From NCBI RefSeq assembly GCF_000003815.2, contig NC_049992.1, forward strand, positions 15,299,525 to 15,363,524: DNA of 64,000 nt. Reading direction: 5' to 3'. Of this stretch, positions 29,880 to 40,270 are shown piece by piece. Positions within the stretch are counted from its first letter, which is position 1, and every line of letters begins with the position of its first letter. This DNA comes from Branchiostoma floridae. Lineage: Eukaryota > Chordata > Leptocardii > Amphioxiformes > Branchiostomatidae. The position numbers and the translations under genes were made by a program. The notes under the pieces were generated by a model. The model was not told the origin of the DNA. It ran no database searches and saw nothing but the letters and a program-made list of their open reading frames with translations.

Positions 29880-31610
29880 CCAAATGAGCTGAAATTTGGC
29901 AGGGTGGTAGAAGTAGCAAATACCCCCAGGCGTTTTTTTCACTTTCTTGATAGAGGCCTTAGAATTTATGATATTTAGGGTTTTTGGTCATTTATAGACA
30001 AAATATGTATATTTTGGGCCCCTGTGCCCTGGTATTACAAGCTAATGACCTGAAATCTGGTACAGGGGTGCATTGGACACATGAGCACAGAAAACCATTA
30101 ACACCTTCTTCATAGATCACTTCAAAAATTAGTTATTTTAGGGTTTTTGGCCATTTTTGACTAAAAATGTATATTTATGGCTCCTATGCCCTTGTATTAA
30201 AACCAAATGACCTGAAACTTGGTACATAGGTGCGTTTGACATATGACCACAGAACCCCATCAACGCTTAATTCATTGTTTACTCCAAAAATGAGTTATTT
30301 TAGGGTTTTGGGCCATTTTTGACAAAAAATGTATATTTTTGGCTCCTATACCCTTGTATGAAAACCTAATGACCTGAAATTTGGTACAGAGGTGCATTGA
30401 ACATATGCTCACAGGACCCCATTGACACTTTCTTTATAGATGACTTCAAAAATTAGTTATTTTGGGGTTTTCAGCCATTTTTGACTAAAAATGTATATTT
30501 TTGGCTTCTATGCCCTTGTATGTAAACCAAATCACCTGAAATTTGGTAGAAACGTAAATTGGACATATGGCAACAGGACCCCATCAACAATTTCTTCATA
30601 GAGCACTTATAAAATGAGTTATTTTGGGATTTTTAGCCATTTTTAACTAAAAAATGTATATTTTTGGCTCCTATGCCCTTATATTGAAACCAAATGACCT
30701 AGAATTCGACATGAAGGTGTGTAGGACAAGTGCCCACAGTACTTCATTTTCCCATTGAGCAAACATGACTTCAAATTGTTGAATTTGGGGATTTTTTCCA
30801 GGATGAAGATGGATTGCAATATGCTGTATTTGCTCCTAAGCAAATGTCGGCCTTTCTAGTATTCGTAATGTTTCTTTCTTTCTTTCTCCTGTCAAATCTT
30901 CAGAACACGGTATCTCCGTTGTTCCTCAACCGAATGACTTGAAATTTGGCACAAGGGTAGAGTGGGCCAATACCCTCGGGCGTTTTTTTCATTTTTTCCA
31001 TATCTGTCTCTTAAATGATTTTATTAAGGTTTTTTGGTCATCTTAAGACCAAAACTGTATATTTGGGCCCCCTGTACCCTGGTATTATAACCGAATGAGC
31101 TGAAATTTGGCACAGATGTGCCTTGATAAGTCCACCATATAGATTCAATATCAGTTTTGGTGTACAGTACAACAAAATGCTTATTTTTGCGATTTTTTGA
31201 CCAATTTTTGACCAAAAAAGGACACTTTTGGCCCCTGTACCCTGGTATTACAACCAAATGAGCTGAAATTTGACAGAGATGTGCCTTGATAATGCCCCCA
31301 TATAAATTTAAGAACACTTTTGGTGTACAGTACAACAAAATGCTTATTTTTGCGATTTTTTGACCAATTTTTGACCAAAAAAGGACACTTTTGGCTCCTG
31401 TACCTTGGTATTGCAACCGAATGAGCTGAAATTTGACACAGATGTGCCTTGATAATCCCTTCATATAAATTCAATAACACTTTTGGTGTACAGTGCAACA
31501 AAATGCTTATTTTTGCGATTTTTGGCCAATTTTTGACCAAAAAAGGACACTTTTGGCTCCTGTACCCTGGTACATGTATTACAATTAAATGACCTGAAAT
31601 TTGGTATAGA
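29880..31610 (+). repeat. Diverged satellite, period about 162 bp, roughly eleven units
   Basis: The landmark CTGAAATTTGGTAC recurs near 29890, 30051, 30213, 30375, 30537, 30699, 30940, 31101, 31265, 31430 and 31595. TTTTGGCCATTTTTGAC-AAAAATGTATATTTTTGG and CCCTTGTATTA phrases come in the same order in each unit. The right half (31020-31600) has a distinct, more homogeneous variant with AAAAAAGGACACTTTTGG. Long repetitive minus-strand frames over it are artefacts of periodicity. Confidence 0.85.
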
Positions 31611-32945
31611 TAGGCATTAGATACTTGGTAACAAGATTCAAGTAAAATTTTTGACATAAACAACTTTAAAATGATTAATTTTGGCACTTTTCTGAGGGGA
31701 AATTTGTTTTCTTTTGGCCTCCTGACGTGACCTTCCGTGACCCCGCACAGAGCCACACCTGTGCGCATCAGCCGGAGAGTTAATTGAATCAAAGACCTAG
31801 CCAATCAGCGAAGAGGAGGCCAAAGGCTAATTAATATTCATAAGCGGGGCCTCATGATCCCGTATATAGCAGTGTTCCCGCCAGGGGGAGCAAAGCCCGC
31901 CTAAGGCTCTCGCATTTTAGACTATTCAGAAGGCTTTATATTGTATCAGTTCTTAGGGGCATATCTATGATAATCGCAGCAGTCACTTAACTTCTCTTCA
32001 GGAGTTTAGCGTAACACTGTTTCAGGTCAAACCGTCAAAGGCAACTAAAAACAAACTTTAACGTTACTGAGTTCAACAGTACTTATAACTTGTTATCCGA
32101 AGTTGAAACGCTAGCGATGGTATTTTCGCTGCGCTGTTAGCTCCGTGCGACTGTTGTTGACGGTCTTATAACGGTATATTTTGCACCCCTGTACCCTGGT
32201 ATGAGTAACATTTGGTATAGATAGGCATAATATAGTTGGTAAAATGATCCAAGTAAAATTTTTGGCATAAAGTACTGTAAAAGGCTTAATTACAGCACTT
32301 TTTTAGGGGAAATTGGTTTTCTTTCGTTCTCCATGCCGTGACCTTTCGGACGTTCACCCCACAGAGCCGACATCTGCACCTGCGTCTAGCCGGCAGGAAG
32401 AGTTAATTCAATTAATGGTTCAGCCAATCAGCGAAGAGGAAAGCGAAGGCAAATTAATATTCATAAGCGGGACCACACAATACGTTAACTTGAAGACTCA
32501 GGCCGTACAGACTTCTCGCCAGGATTTTTTCAAAGCGTCGGACAGGGGTCCGGGGGCCGCCGAATGTCCCTGGCGGGGTCCAGGGGCAGGGCCACTGTGG
32601 GGGGGACCCAGGTGGGCGAAGCCCCCCCGGAAGCTCTTGCATTTTAGGCTATTGAGAAGGCTTCTTTTATCAGTTTTATTAAGGGCCATATCTACGATAA
32701 TCGTAGCAGTCACTTACTTCTCTTCAGCAGTTTGACTTTAAAATATTTCGGGTCAAAGCTTCAAAGACAACTAAAACCTCATAAACAACAAACTTTACTT
32801 AGCTCAACAGTATACAAAAATATTGTACGGGTTGCCATCCTTAGTTGAAGCGCTTATTTATAGCGCTAGTATCTTCGCTGCGCCGTTAGCCGCCGTGCGA
32901 CTTTTGTTGACGGTCTGATATCCCTACGTCGCCGCCTCGCTGATA
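31545..32945 (+). repeat. Direct duplication of a 600-750 bp segment with promoter-like sequence
   Basis: Copy 1 (about 31550-32170) and copy 2 (about 32180-32945) share in order CCTGTACCCTGGTA, GGTATAGATAGGCAT, CAAGTAAAATTTTTG, GTGACCTT, AGCCAATCAGCGAAGAGGA, TTAATATTCATAAGCGG, CTCTTGCATTTTAG, GATAATCG-AGCAGTCACTTA and TGTTGACGGTCT. Copy 1 has a CCAAT box (31799) and a TATATAG box (31865). Copy 2 has a GC-rich stretch at about 32518-32630 instead of the TATA region. No gene start is evident. Confidence 0.6.
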
Positions 32946-34545
32946 TTCCCACGGACATGTTTAAAAAAAAATACCCAGCAAAAAACGCTGTTCTGCGTCA
33001 AATTCTATTCTATAAAACTCAGTGTTACAGTCTAAATATTTTGTAGAAGCACCGCTGTAGGAAAGAAGGTCCAAGCAATGTAAAACATCACGTAGCATGA
33101 AGTTCGCTGTCAACTGGCACACAGCACATGACTGTTTGAAACTCTAAGTCTAATCAACAGCCGTGTTTGATTGATAGCCGGCGGTCCTATGATGAAGTCG
33201 GCGAAAGGTGCGTTAGTTAGAAAATCTGCGTTTAGTTTTGATACGTAATTATAAGTTAGACAGTGGCGAGAATGATTATTTTCTCATCAATATTTCTCTT
33301 CAGAATTATTTGAACTTAATTGTACATCTAAACAATTGGCTTACCTGTGCAATGTTTATATGATTAATGATCAGTGTACTGAAATCATGTGTAACGTATG
33401 GCTCCTAGTCAATAGATCAGCATTTTCTCTATAGTGACCACCTGTCTATAGTGGCCACATTTCCTAGTGCTGTTGTTGTTTGGTATAAACTTTGAACATT
33501 TAAATTGTAAGTAACTTTAAACTGCCAGAGTTTCAGCCCAATAAAACACTCTCAGCGCCAGGGTATGAACAGACTGACCAGACAGACGAAAATAAATCCT
33601 CGAACAAGGTTCAATCGTATCTTCCGGGTCTGGCAGGAAGTTGTTAAACTAAAATAAGAATAGGCTCGATGGTTGATTGCATACAAAGTAAAACAGTTTA
33701 ATAGTTTTACAGCTTGAAGAAAACAAACGCTCCTACAGTATCTGCACCTGCTTGATAATTATTAAATCGTATGCCCTACTTGAATAAAAAAAGTTCATTG
33801 CAATAATAAATGTACCCACATCACAAGGAGCTTATACTTTTTTAAACTTACACCTAGTTATCGTACTGAAAATTGTTAATGACATTACATGAAGTCATTC
33901 AACAATTTTCAGTCATGATGAAAATTTTCTGAATGGAAGGTGTGATTATTGTCATTTTCTGAAAAATAGAAGCAAGCTCTGTTTTTACCTGGAGTCAATT
34001 CACAATACCAGTCCACTTTGGGGGATAATGTACTGTTAAGAGGATGTTCCATTTTTGCGCAGGGCCAGGGGTGATTTGGAACAGTCCAATGTTGCGTGGG
34101 AAGGGGTATGGCTGAAATATGCTGTATTTGCTCTTAAGCAAATGTCGGCCTTTCTAGTTACAAAAAAGATATTTTCTATCACTATAGCACCCATTCTGTG
34201 ATTCTCAGTCAAAGATGGGCCTCCAATATGAATGAAGTCGTTTTTGAAGGCGATTTTAGTCCAACCTTGCACTGCAGGCCGCTTGAAGTTGAACGCCACA
34301 TAGTACATTTGAACTCCACGTTAATTTGTTGAGTCCTGATATTCTCCAAGTAGGGTGGTACTTCTCAGAAGGTCAGAAAGCCATTAGAATTACCGATGGT
34401 ATATGCATGTATGATGTGTACGCAGGGTGTAGGAAGAGTTTTTGACATTCCTGTCAGACCAAAACGTAGGTTGCCCATGTCACAAGGACAAGGAGTCATT
34501 AGCATATGTCTGTCATTAGACGTTGTTAGTGACCGACTGTAGTGT
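32946..34545. other. Intergenic, no gene; one hairpin
   Basis: Only a hairpin at 33865-33913 stands out (ACTGAAAATTGTTAATGAC with GTCATTCAACAATTTTCAGT, a one-base bulge and a loop of about ten bases). It could be a small foldback element. Confidence 0.45.
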
Positions 34546-34760
34546 AATGCAATTGAATACTCTCTTCCTAGGAAGAGCGCCCGTGTAATTTTTCCGACTA
34601 CTGCTGTATCTGCCGCTACCACAAACTCCTACTCTCCAAGCAGAGGTTAGCCTCCGGCTGTTTTTTTTACGTTTTTTTAGTCGTTTTTATCGGGCTTTCT
34701 ATTTTGTCATTTTTTTTCGCTGTGTTAGGCCGGAGAGTAACAAACTCTGCTTGGAGAGTA
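34546..34760. mobile_element. CTCCAAGCAGA-family MITE (34631-34760) inserted beside an older relative
   Basis: TACTCTCCAAGCAGAGGTTAG pairs with CTCTGCTTGGAGAGTA, and ACAAACTCC flanks both sides. The interior is T-rich (GCCTCCGGCTGTTTTTTTTAC). To its left, GCGCCCGTGTAATTTTTCCGACTACTG (34568 on) matches the interior of the 59760 copy, so an older member was already here. Confidence 0.75.
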
Positions 34761-35164
34761 ACAAACTCCCGCTACCTTCAACATGTCGTATGATTAAGAG
34801 TCGCTAGGAGCGCGATTTAACTAGGCCACGAAGTGCGCACTGTTGCATAATCCTATCATAGTCCTTGAGTATGATTGCTCAATATTGCTAGAGATGTTCT
34901 TGACTGAGCACTTCACCGCATGGAAAGATATGTGTAAATCTGCTTGTAATAAGCCTGTGTAGTACAGGACGCTTTCTATGTGATATATGCAAGTGCCTTC
35001 TGACAAAATAACATTACATTGCTGATCCATCTTTTGTGTCGCTCCCAAATACCTGACCATTCAGTTATGTATATCCTTTTGTTATTAAGTACAGTTTTGT
35101 TTTCATTGTGGGATTTACACTCTCTCATTTGATCACGAAAACCGATGTCTTTACGTACAGCACT

Positions 35165-35302
35165 TTCCAAGCACAGGTTGAGTCGCGGACATAGTATTAG
35201 TAGTAGTCACGAAATTTAACCAGCGCGCTCCTCTATTTAAAGAGGAGACCGCCGGTAAATTTTTCGACTTCTAGATCTACTCAACATCTGCTTGGAGACT
35301 GG
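35165..35302. repeat. Degenerate CTCCAAGCAGA-family copy
   Basis: CTTTCCAAGCACAGGTTGAG...CTCAACATCTGCTTGGAGAC pair as inverted ends. The centre contains GCGCTCCTCTATTTAAAGAGGAG, a small palindrome. Confidence 0.5.
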
Positions 35303-35677
35303 TACGTACAGTTCATCTTGGTATTTAGCCATTCTACTACTAAGTACTATATTTGGGGCGGGAAGACCTTCTCTTCGCTCTGTGGTTGAACCTGTGGTCT
35401 AAAAGCTCTATATGGACCTAACCATAACTGTCTGTATCCTCTAATCTTGCACGTCGTTAAGCATTCCTGCTGAATTTTCTCACGAGAACTTTGTTCTTGC
35501 ACAAAGCATTTCTCGTCAGGACCACAACACCCTGTATCTGCTTGTAAATAAAACTTGTCCTACTGATTGACTTGTTTACTGGTCTTTGCTAGTTATGTCA
35601 TTGTGTAATACAAACTGCTACGCTACAAACACAACAATAGAGTAAACACAGACACGTGTAGCATTAGATTTCGATGT

Positions 35678-35683
35678 TTTATT
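35678..35683 (-). terminator. Candidate polyadenylation signal of the HES gene
   Basis: AATAAA on the minus strand, about 180 bases after the HES stop codon. Confidence 0.5.
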
Positions 35684-35862
35684 GTCGGAGTCAGAGTATA
35701 AAAAATAGTGCATATAAATTCTCATATAAACAAATATCTTTGAATATGTACAACATTTCTCTCATAGGTAGTCTCCTAACACGGAATTTCAAGAGTTCCA
35801 TCATTGTAGACTCTACAAATTGTAGTAGAGACACACGTGTAATGTTCAGACATTGTAGTTTC

Positions 35863-36811
35863 TCACCACGGTCTCCACATCTTTTCTGCTGTGGCGGGTG
35901 CAGGTAGTCCGTACTTTGTGGTGTTTGTAAGTCCGTTGAAGGTCGGCTCGGTTTTGATCTTAAGTCCGTTTGGTGAATGAGATTCAACAAGTCCGTAGGA
36001 TTGCGGATAGACGGGGATGACGTGACTGGGTACCTGGCCGCCTGGGAACGCCTGGCTGGGCAGCAGAACAGTCACCGGCTCCCCTCCTGAGACCTGGCGG
36101 GGCACCACGGGGATCCCGCCGTACATCGTCGTCTGGCCGGCCTGAGGACACGGGGCTTGCACGGGCGACAGTTGTACGTGCTGGCCGCCGGTGGGCGCGA
36201 CGGGAACCTGGACCTGGACAGGCTGAGCGTGCGGGAACACTGCGGGCTGGGCGGTGGGGTACGTCCCGGGACGAGCGGGGCTGCAGGCCCCGGCCAAGTG
36301 GTTGAGCAGCCGCTGCCTGACTTGGGTGTCCACGCTGTCAGAAGCGCCCAGGAAGCGGTTCACCTCCATCAGACACTCGTTGAAGCCGGCGCGGTACTGG
36401 CCGGGCAGGGACGGGTTCGTGTTGGCGGCGGCCGTGAGCTGCTGCCTCTGGAGACTGCGGAGATGTTTGACGGTCATCTCCAGAATGTCGGCCTTCTCAA
36501 GCTTCGAGTGAGAGCTCTGTGGAAATACAAATGAAAAACTGGTAAATACACGGTTCTCCAAAACACAAGTATACTCCAAGGACACAAGTGCATACGAAAA
36601 CATTTGAAGGAAGCCATAATAAATTGCCAATAAGGAGAGAAATACTTACATCTTTTTTGAGATCGGCAAGGATGAGAGCCTTGAGCTGGTTCAGGCTGTC
36701 GTTGATTCTAGCCCGGCGTCTCTTCTCCATGATCGGCTTGGAGGACTTGCGGCTCTCGCCTGGACGCTTCACGGTGAAGTCCGTAGATGCGGGCATGTTG
36801 GCGATCTTCAT
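35863..36811 (-). CDS. Hairy/HES-family bHLH-Orange transcriptional repressor
   Basis: Nuclear repressor, usually a Notch target. Two coding exons: 36811-36650 (54 codons) and 36516-35863, separated by a 133-bp GT/AG intron inside the HLH after LKKD, phase 0; total 271 residues. The basic region contains the family's proline ([16 protein letters not shown], residues 23-38). The HLH runs through ILADLKKD to [13 protein letters not shown], the Orange domain follows ([17 protein letters not shown] to RQRLLNHL), then a Pro/Gln/Val-rich linker, and the protein ends in WRPW, the Groucho/TLE-binding tetrapeptide. The start chosen is the ATG of [11 protein letters not shown] more upstream in-frame ATG at 36895 overlaps the TATA box and so should be untranscribed. 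Vertebrate HES1 has more introns. The orthologue (amphioxus has several Hairy paralogs) cannot be decided here. Confidence 0.95.
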
Positions 36812-36894
36812 GTTGTCAGGAGATCCAAGGACGCTGTGGTAACGTAGCTTTGGTGTCTGCGTTTGGACTGAGGTAAATGGCCAAACTTCGCTCA

Positions 36895-36901
36895 ATTTAT
36901 A
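36895..36901 (-). promoter_or_regulatory. TATA box of the HES gene
   Basis: TATAAAT on the minus strand, about 85 bases before the chosen ATG, leaving a 5' UTR of roughly 55-60 bases. CCAAT boxes on the same strand lie at about 36962 (AGCCAATGG) and 37003 (GACCAATCAG). Confidence 0.7.
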
Positions 36902-37083
36902 CAGAAATCATGAAAGGAAACAAAAGAGCGTGACCCCTAACCCTCTCAAAATCTCTCACGCCATTGGCTGAAATCACTACATCGCTCTAATCCCTGGTCT
37001 CTGATTGGTCGGAATTGTGGTGTGAAGCCCATAGAGGACCATCTGGTGGCATGTCGGCGTCAAGTGAAGCTGATAATGGTGGC

Positions 37084-37216
37084 TTTTTTCCCAGGCACGT
37101 GCAGGGGAGCCGTTCCCAGCCGCCAGGAGTGTGGGAACTCTCCTCCCACTCGGCCCGACGCTGCTCAGTTCGGGACAGGTGACGGGGACTCACTAATGAC
37201 GTGTGAACTGTTCTCA
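37084..37216 (-). promoter_or_regulatory. Candidate Notch-response and autoregulatory sites upstream of HES
   Basis: TGTGGGAA at 37130-37137 fits the Su(H)/CSL consensus YRTGRGAA. TTCCCA (37113-37118) lies 11 bases to its left in the opposite orientation, and TTCTCACC (37209-37216) is a further near match. CACGTG at 37096-37101 (GGCACGTGC) is a bHLH site that HES proteins themselves can bind. They lie about 195-315 bases upstream of the TATA box. Site calls are by eye and binding is inference. Confidence 0.5.
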
Positions 37217-37600
37217 CCACGGAGACATCCGCAGTGGCACACTTCAAACAAGCACAACGATTTCAACACGGGGGATGCATTTATTTGCAACCAGGGATAA
37301 AGTCTCAAACCTCCATTTCATATTTCATGTTTTTTGGCATTGATGGTGCAGGGAGTTTGCAAAAGTTAGACACCAACATGTAATGCTCATTTGTTCAAAG
37401 TACTTAAATCTTAAATCTATGAAGAAGAAAAAAGATTCTTTACAAAATTGTTGAACTGATGCTGTGCTGCTGTATGATTACGATGTTACTTGACCATTAT
37501 TCCATTGGAAAGCTTGACTGATATTTTCTAAGTTACTTTTGCAACGTAAGACTATACATGTATTGTACTTCACATGCTTCTGTATAAGTATGTCTTTATG

Positions 37601-38178
37601 ATATGTCGCGTGTCTGACGTAAGGTAAGATTTCCTAGTCAAAAACTGCGGTTCTTTTTATGCCGCAGTCAATTTTTGACACAAGCGGGTCGTGTGTTAGG
37701 CCCACTTGCCTTTTTCAGACATTTCCCTGATAAGTATTGGCCTTTCAATAATTTCATTCTCCGGTGCTAAATTAGGGGTGCAAATTTGCTTGTCGCGTGT
37801 CTGAATAATGTGCAACAGTTTCCCACAGCCCACAGCCTTGTACGTTCCGTTGTCTCCCACCCTCCGACCGGTTTTCCCACCATTCCCACGTCCCCTGAGT
37901 GCGAGAATTCCATTGTGATGCTGAGGAAACCTGTTGGTGCGCCATTGTCGTCCTACTGCTACTACGGCGTTCCCACGACCCTCCTTTCTCATGCAAAATT
38001 TGGCGCGAAAAATGGGCCATTGTGTCATCATCATCGTCACAATGTTCGGACGTCGAGCTGACCTGCCATCTGTCGTCCAATGTCACAATAAGTCACGTGA
38101 TCAAAGATGGCGGACACATCGGATTGCGCATTCGAGATATGAAGTTTTCTCGTCTCTTTGTAGCGACACGCGACAGTA
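37601..38178. repeat. Region bounded by TGTCGCGTGTC repeats, with promoter-like end
   Basis: TGTCGCGTGTCTGA occurs at about 37604 and 37791, and its complement GACACGCGACA at 38166-38176. Near the right end GTCACGTGATCAAAGATGGCGGACAC (split here as CACGTG at about 38094 and ATGGCGG at 38106) gives an E-box followed by an ATG in a YY1-like context; that frame stops after eleven codons. It may be a small TIR element or a relic gene 5' end. Confidence 0.4.
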
Positions 38179-38539
38179 GATCGCACCTATTCTTCCGCCA
38201 TACATAATAATTAGCATGGAAACAAATGAAATATGAAAAGTTAGTTGTGGTAGATTGATACATAGCAATGGTCAGTAATGAAGGCCATAGAACACAGTGT
38301 AAACATGGTAACTAATTAGCTCATTGGAAATCAGTTGATAAACCAAGGATGTTATATAAAGTCTTATAATATAATGTCATTGGATAAACGAACAACTGGA
38401 CGGATAAACAACCTAAAGATTGACAAATAAAAATGATAAAGACTAACAAGTGAATCATATAAGGATATACCGATGTCCTTGCACAGAACAAAAAACTTCG
38501 GAAACATAACATTTGAGATGCATGTAGTTCTGACTGTTC

Positions 38540-39194
38540 CAGGGGTGCCTAAGCATTTGCACGAACCCTATGAAATTCGTACGAATATTATGTGATACAC
38601 ACGAATCACTATGCGAAAACGCACGAATATTATGAAATTCGCACGAATCACTATGCAAAAACGCACGAATATTATGAAATTCGCACGAATCACTATGTGA
38701 TTCACACGAACCTTATGAGATTTTATAAATAAATAAATAAATTTGCACGATCCTTATGCGAAATTGCGCAACCACTGCCGGGGTCACGTGACAGACGGAG
38801 CGGGATTTTCAAGATGGCGGCTTCGATCGGCGGCCGGACGGAAAATACGATGTAACACGCCGAAATGAAGCAAAACAGTAGCTCACAGGCTATCAAATAC
38901 ATCTTTGCGACGGTAAATGTCCATTCCATGCCTTGAAATATAAATATCACGGGTAGAAACGCTCAAAATCATGCCTCCTCCCGGCCGCCGTTTTTGCATA
39001 AGGATCGTGCAAATCTCATAAGGTTCGTGTGAATCACATAGTGATTCGTGCGAATTTCATAATATTCGTGCGTTTTTGCATAGTGATTCGTGAGAATTTC
39101 ATAATATTCGTGCGTTTTCGCATAGTGATTCGTGTGTATCACATAATATTCGTACGAATTTCATAGGGTTCGTGCAAATGCTTAGGCACCCCTG
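38540..39194. mobile_element. Large inverted-repeat element (hAT-like termini) enclosing a promoter-like core
   Basis: CAGGGGTGCCTAAGC on the left is mirrored by GCTTAGGCACCCCTG on the right. Arms of about 220 bp consist of alternating CGAATCACTATG and GCACGAATATTATGAAATTC words. The core (about 38771-38984) is unlike the arms: GC-rich, with GTCACGTGAC, then AAGATGGCGGCTTCG, which opens a frame MAASIGGRTENTM followed by a stop. The termini resemble hAT ends (CAGGGG), but I do not see a clean 8-bp target duplication. There is no transposase. Confidence 0.75.
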
Positions 39195-39419
39195 TGTTCT
39201 GTCATGATAAAAACCCATCTTCGCAAAAAAAAAAAACTTTCTACACTTGTTTGATTTATGCACAGCATTCTAGAAAAGTTTTTTGACATGTGAAACTTTA
39301 GTTTGTGAGATTATGCAAGCTCTCAAAAGTTCTCTTCTATCTAAAAGCTCCACGGTGAAAGGAAAGAGAGAAAGTCAAAGTGAAATCTTGACGGCTAAAC
39401 AGACACTTGAACTTCACCC

Positions 39420-39492
39420 GCCGCGATAGCTCAGTTGGGAGAGCGTTAGACTGAAGATCTAAAGGTCCCTGGTTCAATCCCGGGTCGTGGCA
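39420..39492 (+). tRNA. tRNA-Phe (anticodon GAA)
   Basis: A 73-nt cloverleaf. Acceptor GCCGCGA pairs with TCGTGGC (one G-U), the A box is TAGCTCAGTTGG, the anticodon loop is ACTGAAGATC with GAA, the variable loop is AAGGT, and the T arm is CCCTGGTTCAATCCCGGG with B box GGTTCAATCC. It ends with discriminator A and no encoded CCA, as in eukaryotes. A TTTTT terminator follows at 39496-39500. It differs from the common vertebrate sequence mainly by compensated changes in the acceptor stem. No intron. It should be functional. Confidence 0.97.
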
Positions 39493-39500
39493 ATGTTTTT

Positions 39501-40127
39501 GTACCGAGCATGTTCAAATACCTTGTTTGTCTGTGTGTCATCAGTTGCTATTTTTGCATTTTCCTTGTATGAAAGCTTCTGTTCGTACTTGGTGATGGCG
39601 CGGTGAGTTAGGGTAGAGTATATATGGAAGCCTCGATTCGTGACTAAGATAGATTTAGAAGCCATGGCTACCATAGACGGTCCTGTATCTGCATTGTCTG
39701 TCGACCCAAAGAGGTTGAAAAAAATCTTTTTTTCAACCTCCTTGGTCGACCTGGTGTCCCCTTAGATGAATAGGGTAATCGGCAACAGTTATGATAACTC
39801 TCTTTTGTTTATCAAGTTCTGCTCGTGTGCCTGTTATCTGCTGACGGTCCAGTCCTCTAAAACAATGTAAACTAAACACATTGGCTGGTGGCCTTGGTGC
39901 GAAAACGATGACACATGAGATAGGGGACAGATAAGTGTCTCAGGCGGATTCACGATACATTCCCAGAGTAGCAGGGGGTTTGTACTTGTGCTACAAACCG
40001 TGCCAAAGTTTTCGGGCGTATCGTCCAAGGGACGTTTTCAAAGACTGCCGAAACGTCATTGTCGATGATTAGAGGTCAGAGACACCGCCGAATTTAACTG
40101 ATGACGGAGCAGAAATGGGATTCAACT
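39501..40127. other. Intergenic, no gene seen
   Basis: Contains a short hairpin at about 39710-39745 (AAGAGGTTGAAAAA / TTTTTCAACCTCCTT) and nothing else recognised. Confidence 0.45.
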
Positions 40128-40270
40128 TAATCTCCAGGCAGATTTACCGGTGGCCAAGTTGTGCCCATATTAGCCACGTTCGGTGGCCAATGAACACCTA
40201 GGCCGGCTACATTCTTTGGCAAGGTTTTACTACTAGCATCTTATACCACCTCAAGATGTGCTTGGGAATA
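40128..40270. repeat. Degenerate CTCCAAGCAGA-family MITE
   Basis: TAATCTCCAGGCAGATTTACCGGTGG on the left and CCACCTCAAGATGTGCTTGGGAATA on the right, with GGCCGGCTACATTCTTTGGC inside as in the better-preserved copies. Confidence 0.6.

Noticed and set aside
31024-31804. Minus-strand frames of 146 and 207 codons
   Set aside because: They lie on the 162-bp satellite, whose period is a multiple of three. The repeated residues mirror the DNA repeat.
36157-36534. Plus-strand open frames of 85-125 codons opposite the second HES exon
   Set aside because: They are GC-rich antisense frames created by the HES coding sequence. No domain, and the HES strand has full-length homology motifs.
36812-36895. 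Upstream in-frame ATG of HES (would add 28 residues)
   Set aside because: It coincides with the TATA box, so it should not be in the transcript. The later ATG gives the family's normal N terminus.
37696-38207. Overlapping frames of 81-114 codons on both strands
   Set aside because: No domain content. The region carries short inverted repeats and a promoter-like sequence rather than a coding pattern.
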